This document shows positions 53,180 to 62,064 of a stretch of 64,000 nt of DNA, one piece after another. Position numbers and translations under genes: made by a program. Origin of the DNA: Mesotoga sp. UBA6090 (GTDB lineage Bacteria; Thermotogota; Thermotogae; Petrotogales; Kosmotogaceae); contig NZ_DIXC01000022.1 in the NCBI RefSeq assembly GCF_002435945.1, forward strand, positions 8,666-72,665. The letters run 5' to 3'. Within the stretch, counting starts at the first letter, position 1. Every line of letters begins with the position of its first letter. The notes under the pieces are model-generated. The model worked only from the letters and a program-made list of their open reading frames with translations, was not told the origin of the DNA and ran no database searches.

Positions 53180-54253
53180 CTAGTTCAAATAAGCTTCGAA
53201 GCCGTTTTCCATCAAGTCTGAGTACGTCGGAACATCTTTGTAGGTGAGTTCCGTGCCCATGAACATGTTGTAACCGTTGATCAGTGCTTCGACCGTTGCG
53301 AGATGCAGACCGACCCGGTGTTTGAGAGGGTACTTCTCATCGAAGAGCACATCGGCGTTTTCACGCCACGTGTAATCGAAACCGGGATTGGGCGATTCAA
53401 CAAGGAATGAAATACTTTCCGTGGCGTCTCCGATCTCCCTGTGGCTAAGGCCTTTGAATCGTATGTCGGATTCTTCGAGGTTCAGCGAGACTCCGTAGTT
53501 GAATTCTATCTCCATCGTGGCGTATGCGCCAATTTCAAGCCCACGCTGGTGACAGACAAGCATGTACGCCAGTCTGCCTCCCTGAACCTTATTTCCGTCA
53601 ACAATGCTGTAGTTGTCTGGAGTATCGCTCTCATGCATGTCGAGGTTGAAATCGACTTTCTCGGTTCTTATCAGTTCAATTATCGCGAAGGCCAGCTTTT
53701 CGGTGGGGGTTCCGTCCGGTCGACCGGGGAAGTTTCTATTGAGATTTCTCGACTCATAGCCCGGAAGTTCCTGTCCCGATTGATAATGGACGTATACATC
53801 TGGATCGGGGACACCCTGATCTTCGATGTCGGTATTTCTGTCTCCATATACAAGGAAACGAGGTCCCGTCTTCGACTCGATTTGCAGGAAGTGGTCCGGC
53901 TGGTTCGGGTAGAATACGGTTCCTATCGAAGACGCGCTGCTGTTGCCAAAAGGCAGAACAATTATCCTGCCGCTCTTTACCAAAGCGTTTTCAATAAATA
54001 TTGTCGCAGCTACGGTTCCTGCGATTTCCATTGGATGTGTACCACCCATAAGCAGAAAAGTGGGCCCGGGCACTCCGCTGTCCATGTAGTAGACGGGAGC
54101 ATCCATGTTCGTTCCCTTGAGAGGTTCGAAGTAATCCGAAAGCCATCCTGTGCTCGTTACGCCGTAACCGGGACGAATATCAGGTTTGAAAAAGTTTGCC
54201 AGTGAAATCGAGGCAACGAGAACTAGCATGAAGATGATAAGAATTTTTCTCAT
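53180..54253 (-). CDS. Secreted M14/aspartoacylase-like zinc hydrolase
   Basis: 357 residues with signal peptide (RKILIIFMLVLVASISLA, 2-19). Zinc-binding pattern: GGTHPMEIAGT near 70 (His and Glu) and DMHES near 205 (His), plus RNLNRNFPG near 170, the substrate-arginine region. This is the succinylglutamate-desuccinylase/carboxypeptidase M14 fold. It probably trims an extracellular peptide or acylated amino acid. Start has GGAGGTAATAGAAA directly upstream. Monocistronic, convergent with the pilin operon. Confidence 0.8.
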   Translation of the reverse strand: MRKILIIFMLVLVASISLANFFKPDIRPGYGVTSTGWLSDYFEPLKGTNMDAPVYYMDSGVPGPTFLLMGGTHPMEIAGTVAATIFIENALVKSGRIIVLPFGNSSASSIGTVFYPNQPDHFLQIESKTGPRFLVYGDRNTDIEDQGVPDPDVYVHYQSGQELPGYESRNLNRNFPGRPDGTPTEKLAFAIIELIRTEKVDFNLDMHESDTPDNYSIVDGNKVQGGRLAYMLVCHQRGLEIGAYATMEIEFNYGVSLNLEESDIRFKGLSHREIGDATESISFLVESPNPGFDYTWRENADVLFDEKYPLKHRVGLHLATVEALINGYNMFMGTELTYKDVPTYSDLMENGFEAYLN

Positions 54254-54933
54254 TTTCTATTACCTCCGATTGTTTAGAGAAAAGCAAGAGCGCCAGGGCT
54301 CTGTCAGCCTGTACTATTACAATTATCACGTTTTGAATTCTCAGTGTCAAGCCTTTTTGCCTGTGGAAGGTGCTCAATAAACGGTGATATCAAACGTCCT
54401 CATCGTTTCGCAGATGTGCATCTGAACCATGTAGATTAGAAGACTGGATGTTGATTCTCTTCTTTGGAGTGGAAGACGGTCTGATTTATTGATTGACGCT
54501 GTCGAATTTCCTGCTTATTCTGAAAACCAGCGTTCGCTATCGACTCCCCCGGCCCTGACTAATAGTAAGTATTGCTAAGGTAACTCTGATATTCTTGAAT
54601 TAAGCTGTCTTTTTACTATGGTCACGAAAAGAAAAAACCAAAGAGTAATTAGGGGAATTGTTAAGAGACTTCTCACAAAGACTGCCTATGGGTCCTTCTC
54701 ACCAAAAAGCTGCAACTAACACCGAGAGTTAAGCTTGCTATTGAAGTTTCTCCTTGGGTCGATTCCTGGACAAGTTTTCAGAAGCCTCTCACTTATTGGT
54801 ATTAAGATCTGCCGAAAGCGTCCGGCATAGAAAGAAAAAGCCCGGCCGAGAAGCCGGGGTTAATAGGTGATGTTCTCTTTGATTTCCATCCGAAAAGTGA
54901 TAACTGCCGGATACCTTTACAAGACGGGCGACT
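54254..54933. other. Intergenic stretch
   Basis: 680 bp with the aroA-end terminator (54828-54859) and the upstream region of the hydrolase gene. No other feature recognised. Confidence 0.45.
54828..54859 (-). terminator. Intrinsic terminator of the tct-aroA operon
   Basis: Minus strand CCCGGC-TTCTCG-GCCGGG stem followed by CTTTTTCTTTC, about 75 bp after the aroA stop. Confidence 0.8.
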
Positions 54934-56223
54934 CTATTCAGTCTCGAATCCAGCTCCAACGCCGTTCATAAGTTCATAGAAGCCCGGGAAGGAGACCGAG
55001 ACGCATTCGGCGTTGCCGATCTCCGTGACCCCGTCTGAGAAGAGCCCGGCGACTGCGAGGGACATAGCCACTCTGTGGTCGTCGTGGCTTTCGACCTTTG
55101 CTCCGGTAAGTTTCTTGCCGCCATGGATAATCATTTCATGATCAGTATCCTCGATCGACGCTCCCATTTTCGAGAGCTCCCTCTTCATTACCTCGACTCT
55201 GTCGGTTTCTTTCACTCTTATGCTTTCTATTCCAGTCAATACCGTGTCTCCCTCTGCGAAGCAGGCGGCAACTGAGAGTATGGGCAGAGCGTCGGGAATG
55301 TCGGAACAGTCTATGGTGATTCCCCTGAGTCTGTTTCCCCCCCTGGCCTTTAGAGAGTTAGTAGCCCTGTCGAGAGTTACGTCTCCACCCATCTCTTTCA
55401 GGATATCTACGATTACTGAGTCTCCCTGGCTTCCGGACAGATCGAGATCTTCTATCACGATCTCGGAATCCGTAACCAGCGCCGCTACGAGAGGGAATGC
55501 AACGGATTCCCAGTCGCTCGGTATTGAAGTTTCGACTGTTCTGTATTCCTGGGGGCCTTCCACTTCGAAGAAGCTGTAGTTTTTCTCGTCGTATTCGACT
55601 TTTATCCCGTGTTCGGTCATCCAGTCAACAGTCATTTGTAGATAAGGTCTCTCTATGGCCTTCTGAACTTCGATCCTGGTTTTCCCCTCGAGTCTCGCCG
55701 ATGCCAGGAGCATTCCGGAAATGTACTGAGACATCTTTCCATCGAAAACAATAGTTCCTGCCTTCATTGGTCCTTTTATAATGACGGGAGCCGCATCGCT
55801 GTTACTTCTCGTTGTGACGGCGAAGGCCCCCAATTCTCTCATTGCTTCCAGCAGTTTTACAACTGGTCTTCTGCGGATCTGATAATCTCCCGTAAGAACA
55901 ACGTAGTCACTCAGAGTCCCCGAGATCGCCGTGGCAAAATAGAAGGTCGTTCCGGAATTCCCGCAGTCAATTACATCGTCGGGATTCTTTAAGCCTTCGG
56001 AGTTGCTCTTTATCGTCCATACTCCCTTTTCAATTCTCACGTCGGAACCGAAGGCCCTGGCGGCTCTTGTCGCCGAAAGGCAGTCTTCACTGGAAAGAGG
56101 GTTTTTTATGGTTGAGAGTCCGTTTGCCATAGCGGCGATGAGGACTGCTCTTATTGTATGGCTCTTTGAACCGGGCACAGAGAGTTTACCCGAAAGATTA
56201 TGCCTTGAAGCAAAGGCTATCAT
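54934..56223 (-). CDS. aroA: 5-enolpyruvylshikimate-3-phosphate synthase
   Basis: About 429 residues from the ATG at 56223 (AGGAGG 7 bases upstream); a TTG at 56229 is in frame but overlaps that site. Motifs: VPGSKSHTIRAVLIAAMANG near 17 (GSKSHTIR, phosphoenolpyruvate and shikimate-3-phosphate lysine-serine site), DCGNSGTTFYF near 85, PSDWESVAFPLVAAL near 235, RVKETDRVEVMKREL near 340 and SHDDHRVAMSLAVAG near 385. Sixth step of the shikimate pathway; cytoplasmic. Placed after tctA by 2 bp, so it is expressed with a carboxylate transporter instead of other aro genes. Confidence 0.95.
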   Translation of the reverse strand: MIAFASRHNLSGKLSVPGSKSHTIRAVLIAAMANGLSTIKNPLSSEDCLSATRAARAFGSDVRIEKGVWTIKSNSEGLKNPDDVIDCGNSGTTFYFATAISGTLSDYVVLTGDYQIRRRPVVKLLEAMRELGAFAVTTRSNSDAAPVIIKGPMKAGTIVFDGKMSQYISGMLLASARLEGKTRIEVQKAIERPYLQMTVDWMTEHGIKVEYDEKNYSFFEVEGPQEYRTVETSIPSDWESVAFPLVAALVTDSEIVIEDLDLSGSQGDSVIVDILKEMGGDVTLDRATNSLKARGGNRLRGITIDCSDIPDALPILSVAACFAEGDTVLTGIESIRVKETDRVEVMKRELSKMGASIEDTDHEMIIHGGKKLTGAKVESHDDHRVAMSLAVAGLFSDGVTEIGNAECVSVSFPGFYELMNGVGAGFETE

Positions 56224-56225
56224 TT

Positions 56226-57743
56226 TCAATCCTCCTGTCCTTTGTCAGACCTTCCGGAGAAGAGTTTTCTCACCCCGGTCTTGACAAACTTGAAATTGGA
56301 AAACAGTGATATCAGAATGAAGACAATCAGAATAATACTGATGGGTCTTGAGAACATTGAAACTATCAAATTGTCTCCTGCCGAAGCAAGCGATACCGCT
56401 CTTCTAAAATTGGCGTCCATCAATGATCCCAGCACAATACCGAGAACCATTGGCGCCACCGAGTATCCCTTCCTTCTCATGATGAAGCCTATCAAACCGA
56501 AGATAGCCATTATAAGCACATCGAACACACTTGAATTTATTGCGTAGGCGCCAATTATACAAAGGATAGCCACAACCGGAAGAAGAATCTTTTTGGGAAT
56601 CAGCACCATTCTTGCCATTAGAGGCGCCACGCCGATTCCAAGGAAAAGGATCGAAAGAGAGCCTATAATGCCGGCGGCCAAAATTACGTAGAAGAGATCG
56701 GGAGTCTGCGTGAAAAGTAGTGGTCCAGGCCTAAGCCCATGAACGTACATTGCAGATAGAAGAACCGCAGTGACTGCATCGCCGGGAACAGCAAGCGTAA
56801 GCATAGGTATAAGTGCTCCACCTATACAGGCATTATTTGCAGACTCACTGGCAACGATCCCTTCAACGGCCCCTTCGCCAAACGGAACTTCGGGTTTTCT
56901 CACCGTCTTTTTCGCCTGATCGTAAGCAATTAGAGAAGCTACTGGGCCTCCCGTGCCTGGCAGTGCGCCTATGAAGGTGCCTATCACGGCCGACTGCAGT
57001 GAAAGGGGAAGGTGCCTTAATAGCTGCCGAAAACCGACCTTCTCTTTTCCCAGCTTTCCGGAAATGGGATCGAGAGAACGCTGACCTATCTGAACGAGAA
57101 TCTCCGAAAAACCGAACAGGCCGATCAGAGCGGCTATCAGCGAAATACCGGCCTGGAGTCTCATCGAGCCGAACGTGAATCTCGGGGTTCCCATAATCGG
57201 ATCGATCCCTATCAAGCTTATGATGACTCCTAGAGCCGCGCTTATCAATCCCTTGAGGAAGTTCTTCGACGTAAGCGAACCTACCGTCGTCAGGCCGAAG
57301 AGCGCAAGCAGGAAGTAGTCCATCGGCGAAAACTGTAGGGCTATCTTTGTAACTGGTTTTGCGAGTAAGGCTAGCATTATCAGACCAAAAAGAGTACCCA
57401 CAAATGAATAGACGGTAGCAACTCGCAAAGCCTTTTTGGCCTGTCCCTTCATGGTCATGGGAAAGCCGTCAAGCGTCGTTGCGACCGAGGCGGGAGCTCC
57501 CGGGATGTTGATCAGTATTGCAGATATTGCCCCGGAGAAGACTCCGACAACGTAGACGCCCATCATAAGAGCCATCGCATCGTTGACAGCCCATGTGAAA
57601 GTTACCGAAACCAGAATTGCGGTGGCCATTGTGACGGAAAGCCCCGGCATGGCGCCTACAACAAGTCCGGCAAAGGCACCAACAAATACCAGGAAAATGA
57701 ACCTGAGATCTATTGCAGCCAGTATTTGTTCAATCATATCCAC
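56226..57743 (-). CDS. tctA: TctA large membrane subunit of tripartite tricarboxylate transporter
   Basis: 505 residues, 11-12 membrane segments. Family landmarks: GAFAGLVVGAMPGLSVTMATAILVS near 18 (GAMPGLSVTMA), GVFSGAISAILINIPGAPAS near 65 (NIPGAPAS), and GTFIGALPGTGGPVASLIAYDQAKK near 255 (GALPGTGGP). TctA forms the proton- or sodium-driven channel for citrate-like carboxylates, fed by TctC. Follows tctB by 9 bp. Confidence 0.95.
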   Translation of the reverse strand: MDMIEQILAAIDLRFIFLVFVGAFAGLVVGAMPGLSVTMATAILVSVTFTWAVNDAMALMMGVYVVGVFSGAISAILINIPGAPASVATTLDGFPMTMKGQAKKALRVATVYSFVGTLFGLIMLALLAKPVTKIALQFSPMDYFLLALFGLTTVGSLTSKNFLKGLISAALGVIISLIGIDPIMGTPRFTFGSMRLQAGISLIAALIGLFGFSEILVQIGQRSLDPISGKLGKEKVGFRQLLRHLPLSLQSAVIGTFIGALPGTGGPVASLIAYDQAKKTVRKPEVPFGEGAVEGIVASESANNACIGGALIPMLTLAVPGDAVTAVLLSAMYVHGLRPGPLLFTQTPDLFYVILAAGIIGSLSILFLGIGVAPLMARMVLIPKKILLPVVAILCIIGAYAINSSVFDVLIMAIFGLIGFIMRRKGYSVAPMVLGIVLGSLMDANFRRAVSLASAGDNLIVSMFSRPISIILIVFILISLFSNFKFVKTGVRKLFSGRSDKGQED

Positions 57744-57752
57744 ATCACCTTC

Positions 57753-58205
57753 TTAAGGCAGGTAGACACTCAGTAGCACACCGAAGGCGTAATACAGGCC
57801 TAGAGTAGTCCCCACGGAGATTATCCCGATCAGCCACCAGCGCTTTTCCCCCAAAAGGAGTAGCATAAGGGCCAGATAAGGAATAGAAACAGCAATAAAA
57901 CCGATTATCGGAACGAGCCAGACATATACGAATGTCAGGATCATTACAAGTGAAATCCTAAGCCAGTCGACTTTGTCGAAGCCTCCCGACTTGAAGGTCT
58001 TGCTCAAAACTGCCTGGAATATTAGAGAAATAGCAAGTGCCAGGAGAATGATGCCCATAATCAACGGGAAAAGGCCTGGCGCGAGCGACCAGGAACCATA
58101 AGGGTTCATTCCCGCAGAGACAACGATAACGAACACGGCAATTACCGAAAAGAAAACTCCTTCAATTATCTGAAAATTTACACGACCGCCTGTCTTCTCT
58201 TTCAT
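57753..58205 (-). CDS. tctB: TctB small membrane subunit
   Basis: 150 residues from the ATG at 58205 with GGAGG 5 bases upstream. Four membrane segments and the LAPGLFPLIMGIILLALAI pattern (LAPGLFP near 45), diagnostic of TctB. Partner of TctA. Between it and tctC lies a strong stem-loop. Confidence 0.9.
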   Translation of the reverse strand: MKEKTGGRVNFQIIEGVFFSVIAVFVIVVSAGMNPYGSWSLAPGLFPLIMGIILLALAISLIFQAVLSKTFKSGGFDKVDWLRISLVMILTFVYVWLVPIIGFIAVSIPYLALMLLLLGEKRWWLIGIISVGTTLGLYYAFGVLLSVYLP

Positions 58206-58218
58206 GAAAACCTCCAAA

Positions 58219-58243
58219 GACGGTAGACACGAGGTCTACCGTC
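58219..58243 (-). promoter_or_regulatory. Stem-loop between tctC and tctB
   Basis: Perfect 10-bp stem GACGGTAGAC/GTCTACCGTC with loop ACGAG, 6 bp after the tctC stop and 3 bp before the tctB ribosome site. No T-run, so it more likely stabilises tctC mRNA or partly limits tctB translation than terminates. Confidence 0.7.
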
Positions 58244-58249
58244 GATAGA

Positions 58250-59245
58250 TCAGAATCTTTCTATTCCAAAGTCTGCGGGACTATTTGGAGCTACGCCGGC
58301 GTCATAAAGAAGCCATGTGACGATTGAAGTCCAGCGATTCCAGTAGTCGATAACAGCGTCGCCCTGTACGTCGTGCATTCTGTTATAGAAGCTTCCTTCA
58401 GTGAATTCTAGCCATCCGGCATCTTGAACGGCTTTCTGAGCAGCTTCTAGAATAAATTCTTTGACTTCAGGCGAAGTACCCTCTTTAACAAGGATACAGT
58501 TCGGGAAGGTCAAAGGCAGGTAACGCGCCATTTCAGGAATCGCATCGGCGATTGGCGGCACTTCTGGGATTGCGGCGGATCTTTCATCCTTTGTGTAAAC
58601 TGCAAGGGCCCTAAGGTCGCCAGTCTTCAAATAGTCGAGAACCGTACCGATATTTCCGAATGTAAAATCAACCTGACCGCTTATTGTTGCAAGCATGGCA
58701 GGGCTGCCGCCGCCGAACGGGGTCATGGAAACATCAAGCCCGACCTCTTTCAACAGAAGCCCCTGGATGTGTCCGCTGGCTCCCGGACCTGAGTATGACA
58801 TCTTGATCTTTCCGGGGTTCTCCTTAATTGCGCTAACGAGTTCATCCATAGTCTGATACGGTGAGTTGCCCGGAACGACGACCACTTTCATGTCTTCTAC
58901 CAGCATAATAATACCTTCGAAGTTATCGAAACCAAGTTTGCCCGTTCCCATAACTCTGAAAACTCCTGGAGTCTCTGCAGACAGAAGCAGTGTATAACCG
59001 TCTGCCGGTTTGGAGTATGCAAAATCCGTACCAATGGCTCCAGAGGCGCCCGGTTGGTTCAGCACAATCACCGAAACACCCAGCTGCTTTTCAAGATAAG
59101 GAGCAAATGCCCTTCCCACTCTGTCGGTAATACCGCCGGCTGCCCACGGGATAACCAAAGTAACGGCTTTTGTTGGATATGACGCAAGGATCGATACTGT
59201 AAGAACAAGAACTAGCGAAAACAGAAGAACTTTCTTCACTACCAT
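58250..59245 (-). CDS. tctC: TctC periplasmic carboxylate-binding protein
   Basis: About 330 residues with signal peptide (VKKVLLFSLVLVLTVSILA). Bug/TctC landmarks: YPTKAVTLVIPWAAGGITDRVGR near 22-44 (IPWAAGG), NQPGASGAIGTDFAYSKPADGYTLL near 60 (NQPGASGAIG), VSMTPFGGGSPAMLATISGQVDFTFGN near 160 (FGGGSPAM). It delivers a carboxylate to TctA/TctB. The start is ATG at 59245 or, better spaced from GGAGGT, GTG at 59239. First gene of the tct-aroA operon, with a LacI-type operator at 59262-59275 just upstream. Confidence 0.95.
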   Translation of the reverse strand: MVVKKVLLFSLVLVLTVSILASYPTKAVTLVIPWAAGGITDRVGRAFAPYLEKQLGVSVIVLNQPGASGAIGTDFAYSKPADGYTLLLSAETPGVFRVMGTGKLGFDNFEGIIMLVEDMKVVVVPGNSPYQTMDELVSAIKENPGKIKMSYSGPGASGHIQGLLLKEVGLDVSMTPFGGGSPAMLATISGQVDFTFGNIGTVLDYLKTGDLRALAVYTKDERSAAIPEVPPIADAIPEMARYLPLTFPNCILVKEGTSPEVKEFILEAAQKAVQDAGWLEFTEGSFYNRMHDVQGDAVIDYWNRWTSIVTWLLYDAGVAPNSPADFGIERF

Positions 59246-59261
59246 CCACCTCCTCGGAATC

Positions 59262-59320
59262 GGAAAACGTTTGCCATTTCAGAATATATAGATTATACTT
59301 CATTGCATGGCAAAATTCAA
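59262..59320 (-). promoter_or_regulatory. tctC promoter with LacI-type operator
   Basis: Minus strand -35 TTGAAT (59315-59320), 17-bp spacer, -10 TATAAT (59292-59297). Downstream of the -10, near the expected start of transcription, lies GGCAAACGTTTTCC (59262-59275), a near-palindrome with the central CG of LacI-family sites. Confidence 0.7.
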
Positions 59321-59338
59321 AATCCAAATATCTCACAA

Positions 59339-59368
59339 TTGATTATTTCCCAACTCTTAATGTATAAT
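59339..59368 (+). promoter_or_regulatory. Promoter of the MFS-lacI operon
   Basis: Plus strand -35 TTGATT (59339-59344), 18-bp spacer, -10 TATAAT (59363-59368), leaving a leader of about 150 nt before the MFS start. Back to back with the tctC promoter. Confidence 0.55.
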
Positions 59369-59492
59369 GTTTACAAGCAAGAAGGAAGAAACTGCTTTTT
59401 TCCTCAAAGAAGAGATTCTCAATCTTTTCTCCGGGATCGGGCGGCATAAATGATAACTGTTAGAGAGAAGTCAGACGGTTTTTTCAGTTTTG

Positions 59493-59506
59493 GGAAAAGG
59501 TTTTCC
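59493..59506. promoter_or_regulatory. LacI-type operator upstream of the MFS gene
   Basis: GGAAAAGGTTTTCC, palindromic except at the two centre bases, ends 7 bp before the GGAGGC ribosome site of the MFS gene. It resembles the operator at 59262-59275 (GGCAAACGTTTTCC on the minus strand). Confidence 0.6.
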
Positions 59507-59525
59507 AAGTTTTGGAGGCAGAATA

Positions 59526-60806
59526 ATGAATAAAAACGAATCTGTTTTGTCGACCTCTGGCAGCAAACTTTCGATATACGCTCTGCTTGTTTCGGCGTAT
59601 TTCTTCTCTTACTTTTTTAGAGTCTCGGCTTCTGTGAGCCTTCCGATAGTCTCTGCGGAATGGGGGATGAGCGCTTCTCTTGTGGGCTTCATATCTAGTT
59701 TGTATTTCTATGCGTATGCCTTTATGCAGCCGATAAGCGGGGCTCTGAACGATAGGTTTGGCCCACTCAAGATTGTTTCCTTTGGTATGCTTACGTCTGG
59801 AATTGGAGCTCTTCTCTTTGGCTTCGCAACGAACCCTGTGATGCTCGGCGCGGGGAGGTTGCTGACTGGACTGGGCCTTGCTCCGATGCTCTCCGGGGTT
59901 CTCGTATTTCAATCGCACTCTTTTCACAGGGACAAGTACTCTTTCTTCTCCGGCATAACCTACACTCTCGGGAATTTTGGAGCGGTGATTTCCGTTGCCC
60001 CGCTTGCCTTTGCTCTCGATCGCTTCGGAAGAAGAAACGTTTTCATGCTGCTAGCAGTTCTCAACTTCGCGCTTGCGGCCTCGCTGATAATTCTGAGAAG
60101 AAAAGATCCAGTGACAACGGCAGGCAACGCGACTGAGAGAAGCAGCTTCCTTGACAACTTGAAGGATTCTTTCAGAAAGATCTTAAAGTCACGACAGCTG
60201 AAACTGATGCTGATACTATGGGGGACTTCTTTCGGCGCTTTAATGGCTTTGCAGGGACTCTGGTCCGTTACATGGTACCAGTCGGCATACGGTGTATCGT
60301 ACGGAACGGCCAGTCTCTGGTCTACGCTGATAAGCATCGGTGTAATGGTAGGAAATTTAGCTGGGGCATATATAGCAAGACCAGCAAAACTGAGGCTGAT
60401 GGCGATTAGCATCTCATGTGTATCTTACGGAGCAGCGTGGATTGTATTCTGGTTGTCTATGAAGAGCCATTTTCCGATTCCCGTGCCCGGAATCGCTGGA
60501 TTCTTCCTAGGTTTCTGCGCGGGCGTTACCTACGACCATCTGACTGCCGGAGTGAATGATCTCGCTGTGAAAGGACGCGGAGGCTCTCTCTTTGGAGGAA
60601 TGAATCTCTTCACTTTCATATCGGTGATCATATTTCAGTCTGGAACGGGATTTCTCGTTCAACGTTTCTCATCATCCGGTGGAGCTGAAGCTGAAATAAA
60701 GGCATTCAATTCGACTTTTGGGATAGTGACGTTGCTGGTTATAATAAGTCTAGTAGCGCTGCCTTTTCTGAAATCCTTTTCCGAGCAGAGAGGTGATGCA
60801 CTGTAA
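59526..60806 (+). CDS. MFS transporter
   Basis: 426 residues from the ATG at 59526 (TTGGAGG upstream). Twelve membrane segments; loop 2-3 reads GALNDRFGPLKI (the GxxxDRxGR-type MFS motif), and the first segment holds FSYFFRVSASVSLP. This pattern resembles the anion:cation symporter/NNP-like group of the family, often transporting organic anions such as sugar acids. Pairing with a LacI regulator, whose gene overlaps the end of this one, and with the divergent tricarboxylate transporter suggests a carboxylate or sugar-acid substrate. Confidence 0.85.
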   Translation: MNKNESVLSTSGSKLSIYALLVSAYFFSYFFRVSASVSLPIVSAEWGMSASLVGFISSLYFYAYAFMQPISGALNDRFGPLKIVSFGMLTSGIGALLFGFATNPVMLGAGRLLTGLGLAPMLSGVLVFQSHSFHRDKYSFFSGITYTLGNFGAVISVAPLAFALDRFGRRNVFMLLAVLNFALAASLIILRRKDPVTTAGNATERSSFLDNLKDSFRKILKSRQLKLMLILWGTSFGALMALQGLWSVTWYQSAYGVSYGTASLWSTLISIGVMVGNLAGAYIARPAKLRLMAISISCVSYGAAWIVFWLSMKSHFPIPVPGIAGFFLGFCAGVTYDHLTAGVNDLAVKGRGGSLFGGMNLFTFISVIIFQSGTGFLVQRFSSSGGAEAEIKAFNSTFGIVTLLVIISLVALPFLKSFSEQRGDAL

Positions 60807-61870
60807 AAAAGGGCGACAGGGTTACAATAAAGCAGGTTGCTGATTACGCCGGGCTCTCGGCGGCAACGGTTTCGAGGGTTATCAACGCTTCGAGACCTGT
60901 GAGAGAGGACCTTCACACCAGGGTTTGGGAGGCCGTCAAGAAGCTCAACTACAGGCCCAACGTTGCCGCAAGATTCATGAAAGGCCAGACAACCAACACG
61001 ATAGGAATGCTCGTGCCGGATGTATCACACCCCTTTTTCAGTGCTATGATTGCCGGGGCGATCTTGAAGGCTCAGGAAATAGAGCACGTGATAATAATCT
61101 CGACTGCCGACGGAAAAAGAGAAATCGAAAAGGCCGCGATCGACAGCCTTGCAAGGACCGTTGTGGATGGCCTCATCTATTGTCCGGTCTCCACGGGAGA
61201 CCCGCTTCCCGAAATAGAGAGTTTCAAAGATCTCCCAATTGTAGTTGTCGGAAGAAGAAATGTCTTCGAATCAAAGCCCCACGTCTATGCCGATAACGTG
61301 AAAGGTGGCTATCTTGCCACCCGGTACCTCCTGAGACTCGGCAGAAAGAGAGTAGGATTTCTTGCCGGCTTCTGGTCAACTCCCTGTACTGTAAACAATA
61401 TAAGAGAAGTAGCTTCCAGCAAAGAGGCGGGCAAATACACAACCCTCGATAGATATACAGGATACAGGAGGGCTCTTGATGAAGAGGGTATAGAATACGA
61501 TCCTTCTCTCGTAGTGTTGTGTGGATACAGTTACGAGGCAGGCTATGAAGCAGCAAGAGAGTTGTTGGAGAGAATGACTGAGGTTGATTCGGTCATCGCC
61601 GCGAACGACCTGGTGGCGGCCGGAGTGATAGCCTTCTTCACTGATCAAGGCGTGAATGTCCCCGATCAGATATCAGTGGTAGGCTATGACAACAACCTGA
61701 TTGCCCCTATAACGATTCCAACGCTTACATCCGTCGACCAAGATCCTAGAACCCTGGGGTCGGAATCGGTCGTCGCTCTATCGAAAATACTGTCTGGAAA
61801 GGATGTCTCTGACACAATCATCGATGTCAAGCTTACGATAAGAAACTCCACAAGCGTAATGCATCACTGA
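60803..61870 (+). CDS. LacI-family regulator lacking a standard start codon
   Basis: From 60803 the frame reads KKGDRVTIKQVADYAGLSAATVSRVINASRPVREDL, a full LacI helix-turn-helix (VADYAGLSAATVSRVINAS), then a complete ligand domain ending at 61870. No ATG, GTG or TTG occurs in frame before the helix-turn-helix: the previous in-frame codon set runs back to a TGA at 60794. An ATG at 60796 would enter this frame if the A6 run at 60805-60810 had one base fewer. The first in-frame GTG at 60899 would lose the whole DNA-binding domain. Probably real and either frameshifted, started unusually, or misread in the A-run. Likely controls the MFS and tct promoters. Confidence 0.8.
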   Translation, partial: VKKGDRVTIKQVADYAGLSAATVSRVINASRPVREDLHTRVWEAVKKLNYRPNVAARFMKGQTTNTIGMLVPDVSHPFFSAMIAGAILKAQEIEHVIIISTADGKREIEKAAIDSLARTVVDGLIYCPVSTGDPLPEIESFKDLPIVVVGRRNVFESKPHVYADNVKGGYLATRYLLRLGRKRVGFLAGFWSTPCTVNNIREVASSKEAGKYTTLDRYTGYRRALDEEGIEYDPSLVVLCGYSYEAGYEAARELLERMTEVDSVIAANDLVAAGVIAFFTDQGVNVPDQISVVGYDNNLIAPITIPTLTSVDQDPRTLGSESVVALSKILSGKDVSDTIIDVKLTIRNSTSVMHH

Positions 61871-62064
61871 TTTCTCATTTGATCAAGTATCTTTCATGAC
61901 AAAACTTTAGATCCACAGGATAGAGACTGTCTGAAGAATCCAATTAAATAAAGATTTCCCACCAACACATAGAACGCCTATTGCGCTTACCATTTTCCTG
62001 CTCTCACCATGTGCCTCATGTGAGCTCGACGAAGCCCGAAAGGCTCCGATGTGATCCAACTCAT
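61871..62064. other. Short intergenic region
   Basis: Leader and promoter region of the thioredoxin-NHL gene; no confident promoter or terminator seen. Confidence 0.4.

Noticed and set aside
53441..54205. A 254-codon plus-strand frame opposite the M14-like hydrolase gene
   Set aside because: The minus-strand gene has a signal peptide, zinc motif and ribosome site; the plus frame has cysteine- and arginine-rich antisense composition.
60804..60812. Programmed -1 frameshift at the A-run joining the MFS and lacI genes
   Set aside because: The MFS stop codon comes at the start of the A-run and the shift needed from the ATG at 60796 is +1, so the usual -1 A-run signal does not fit.
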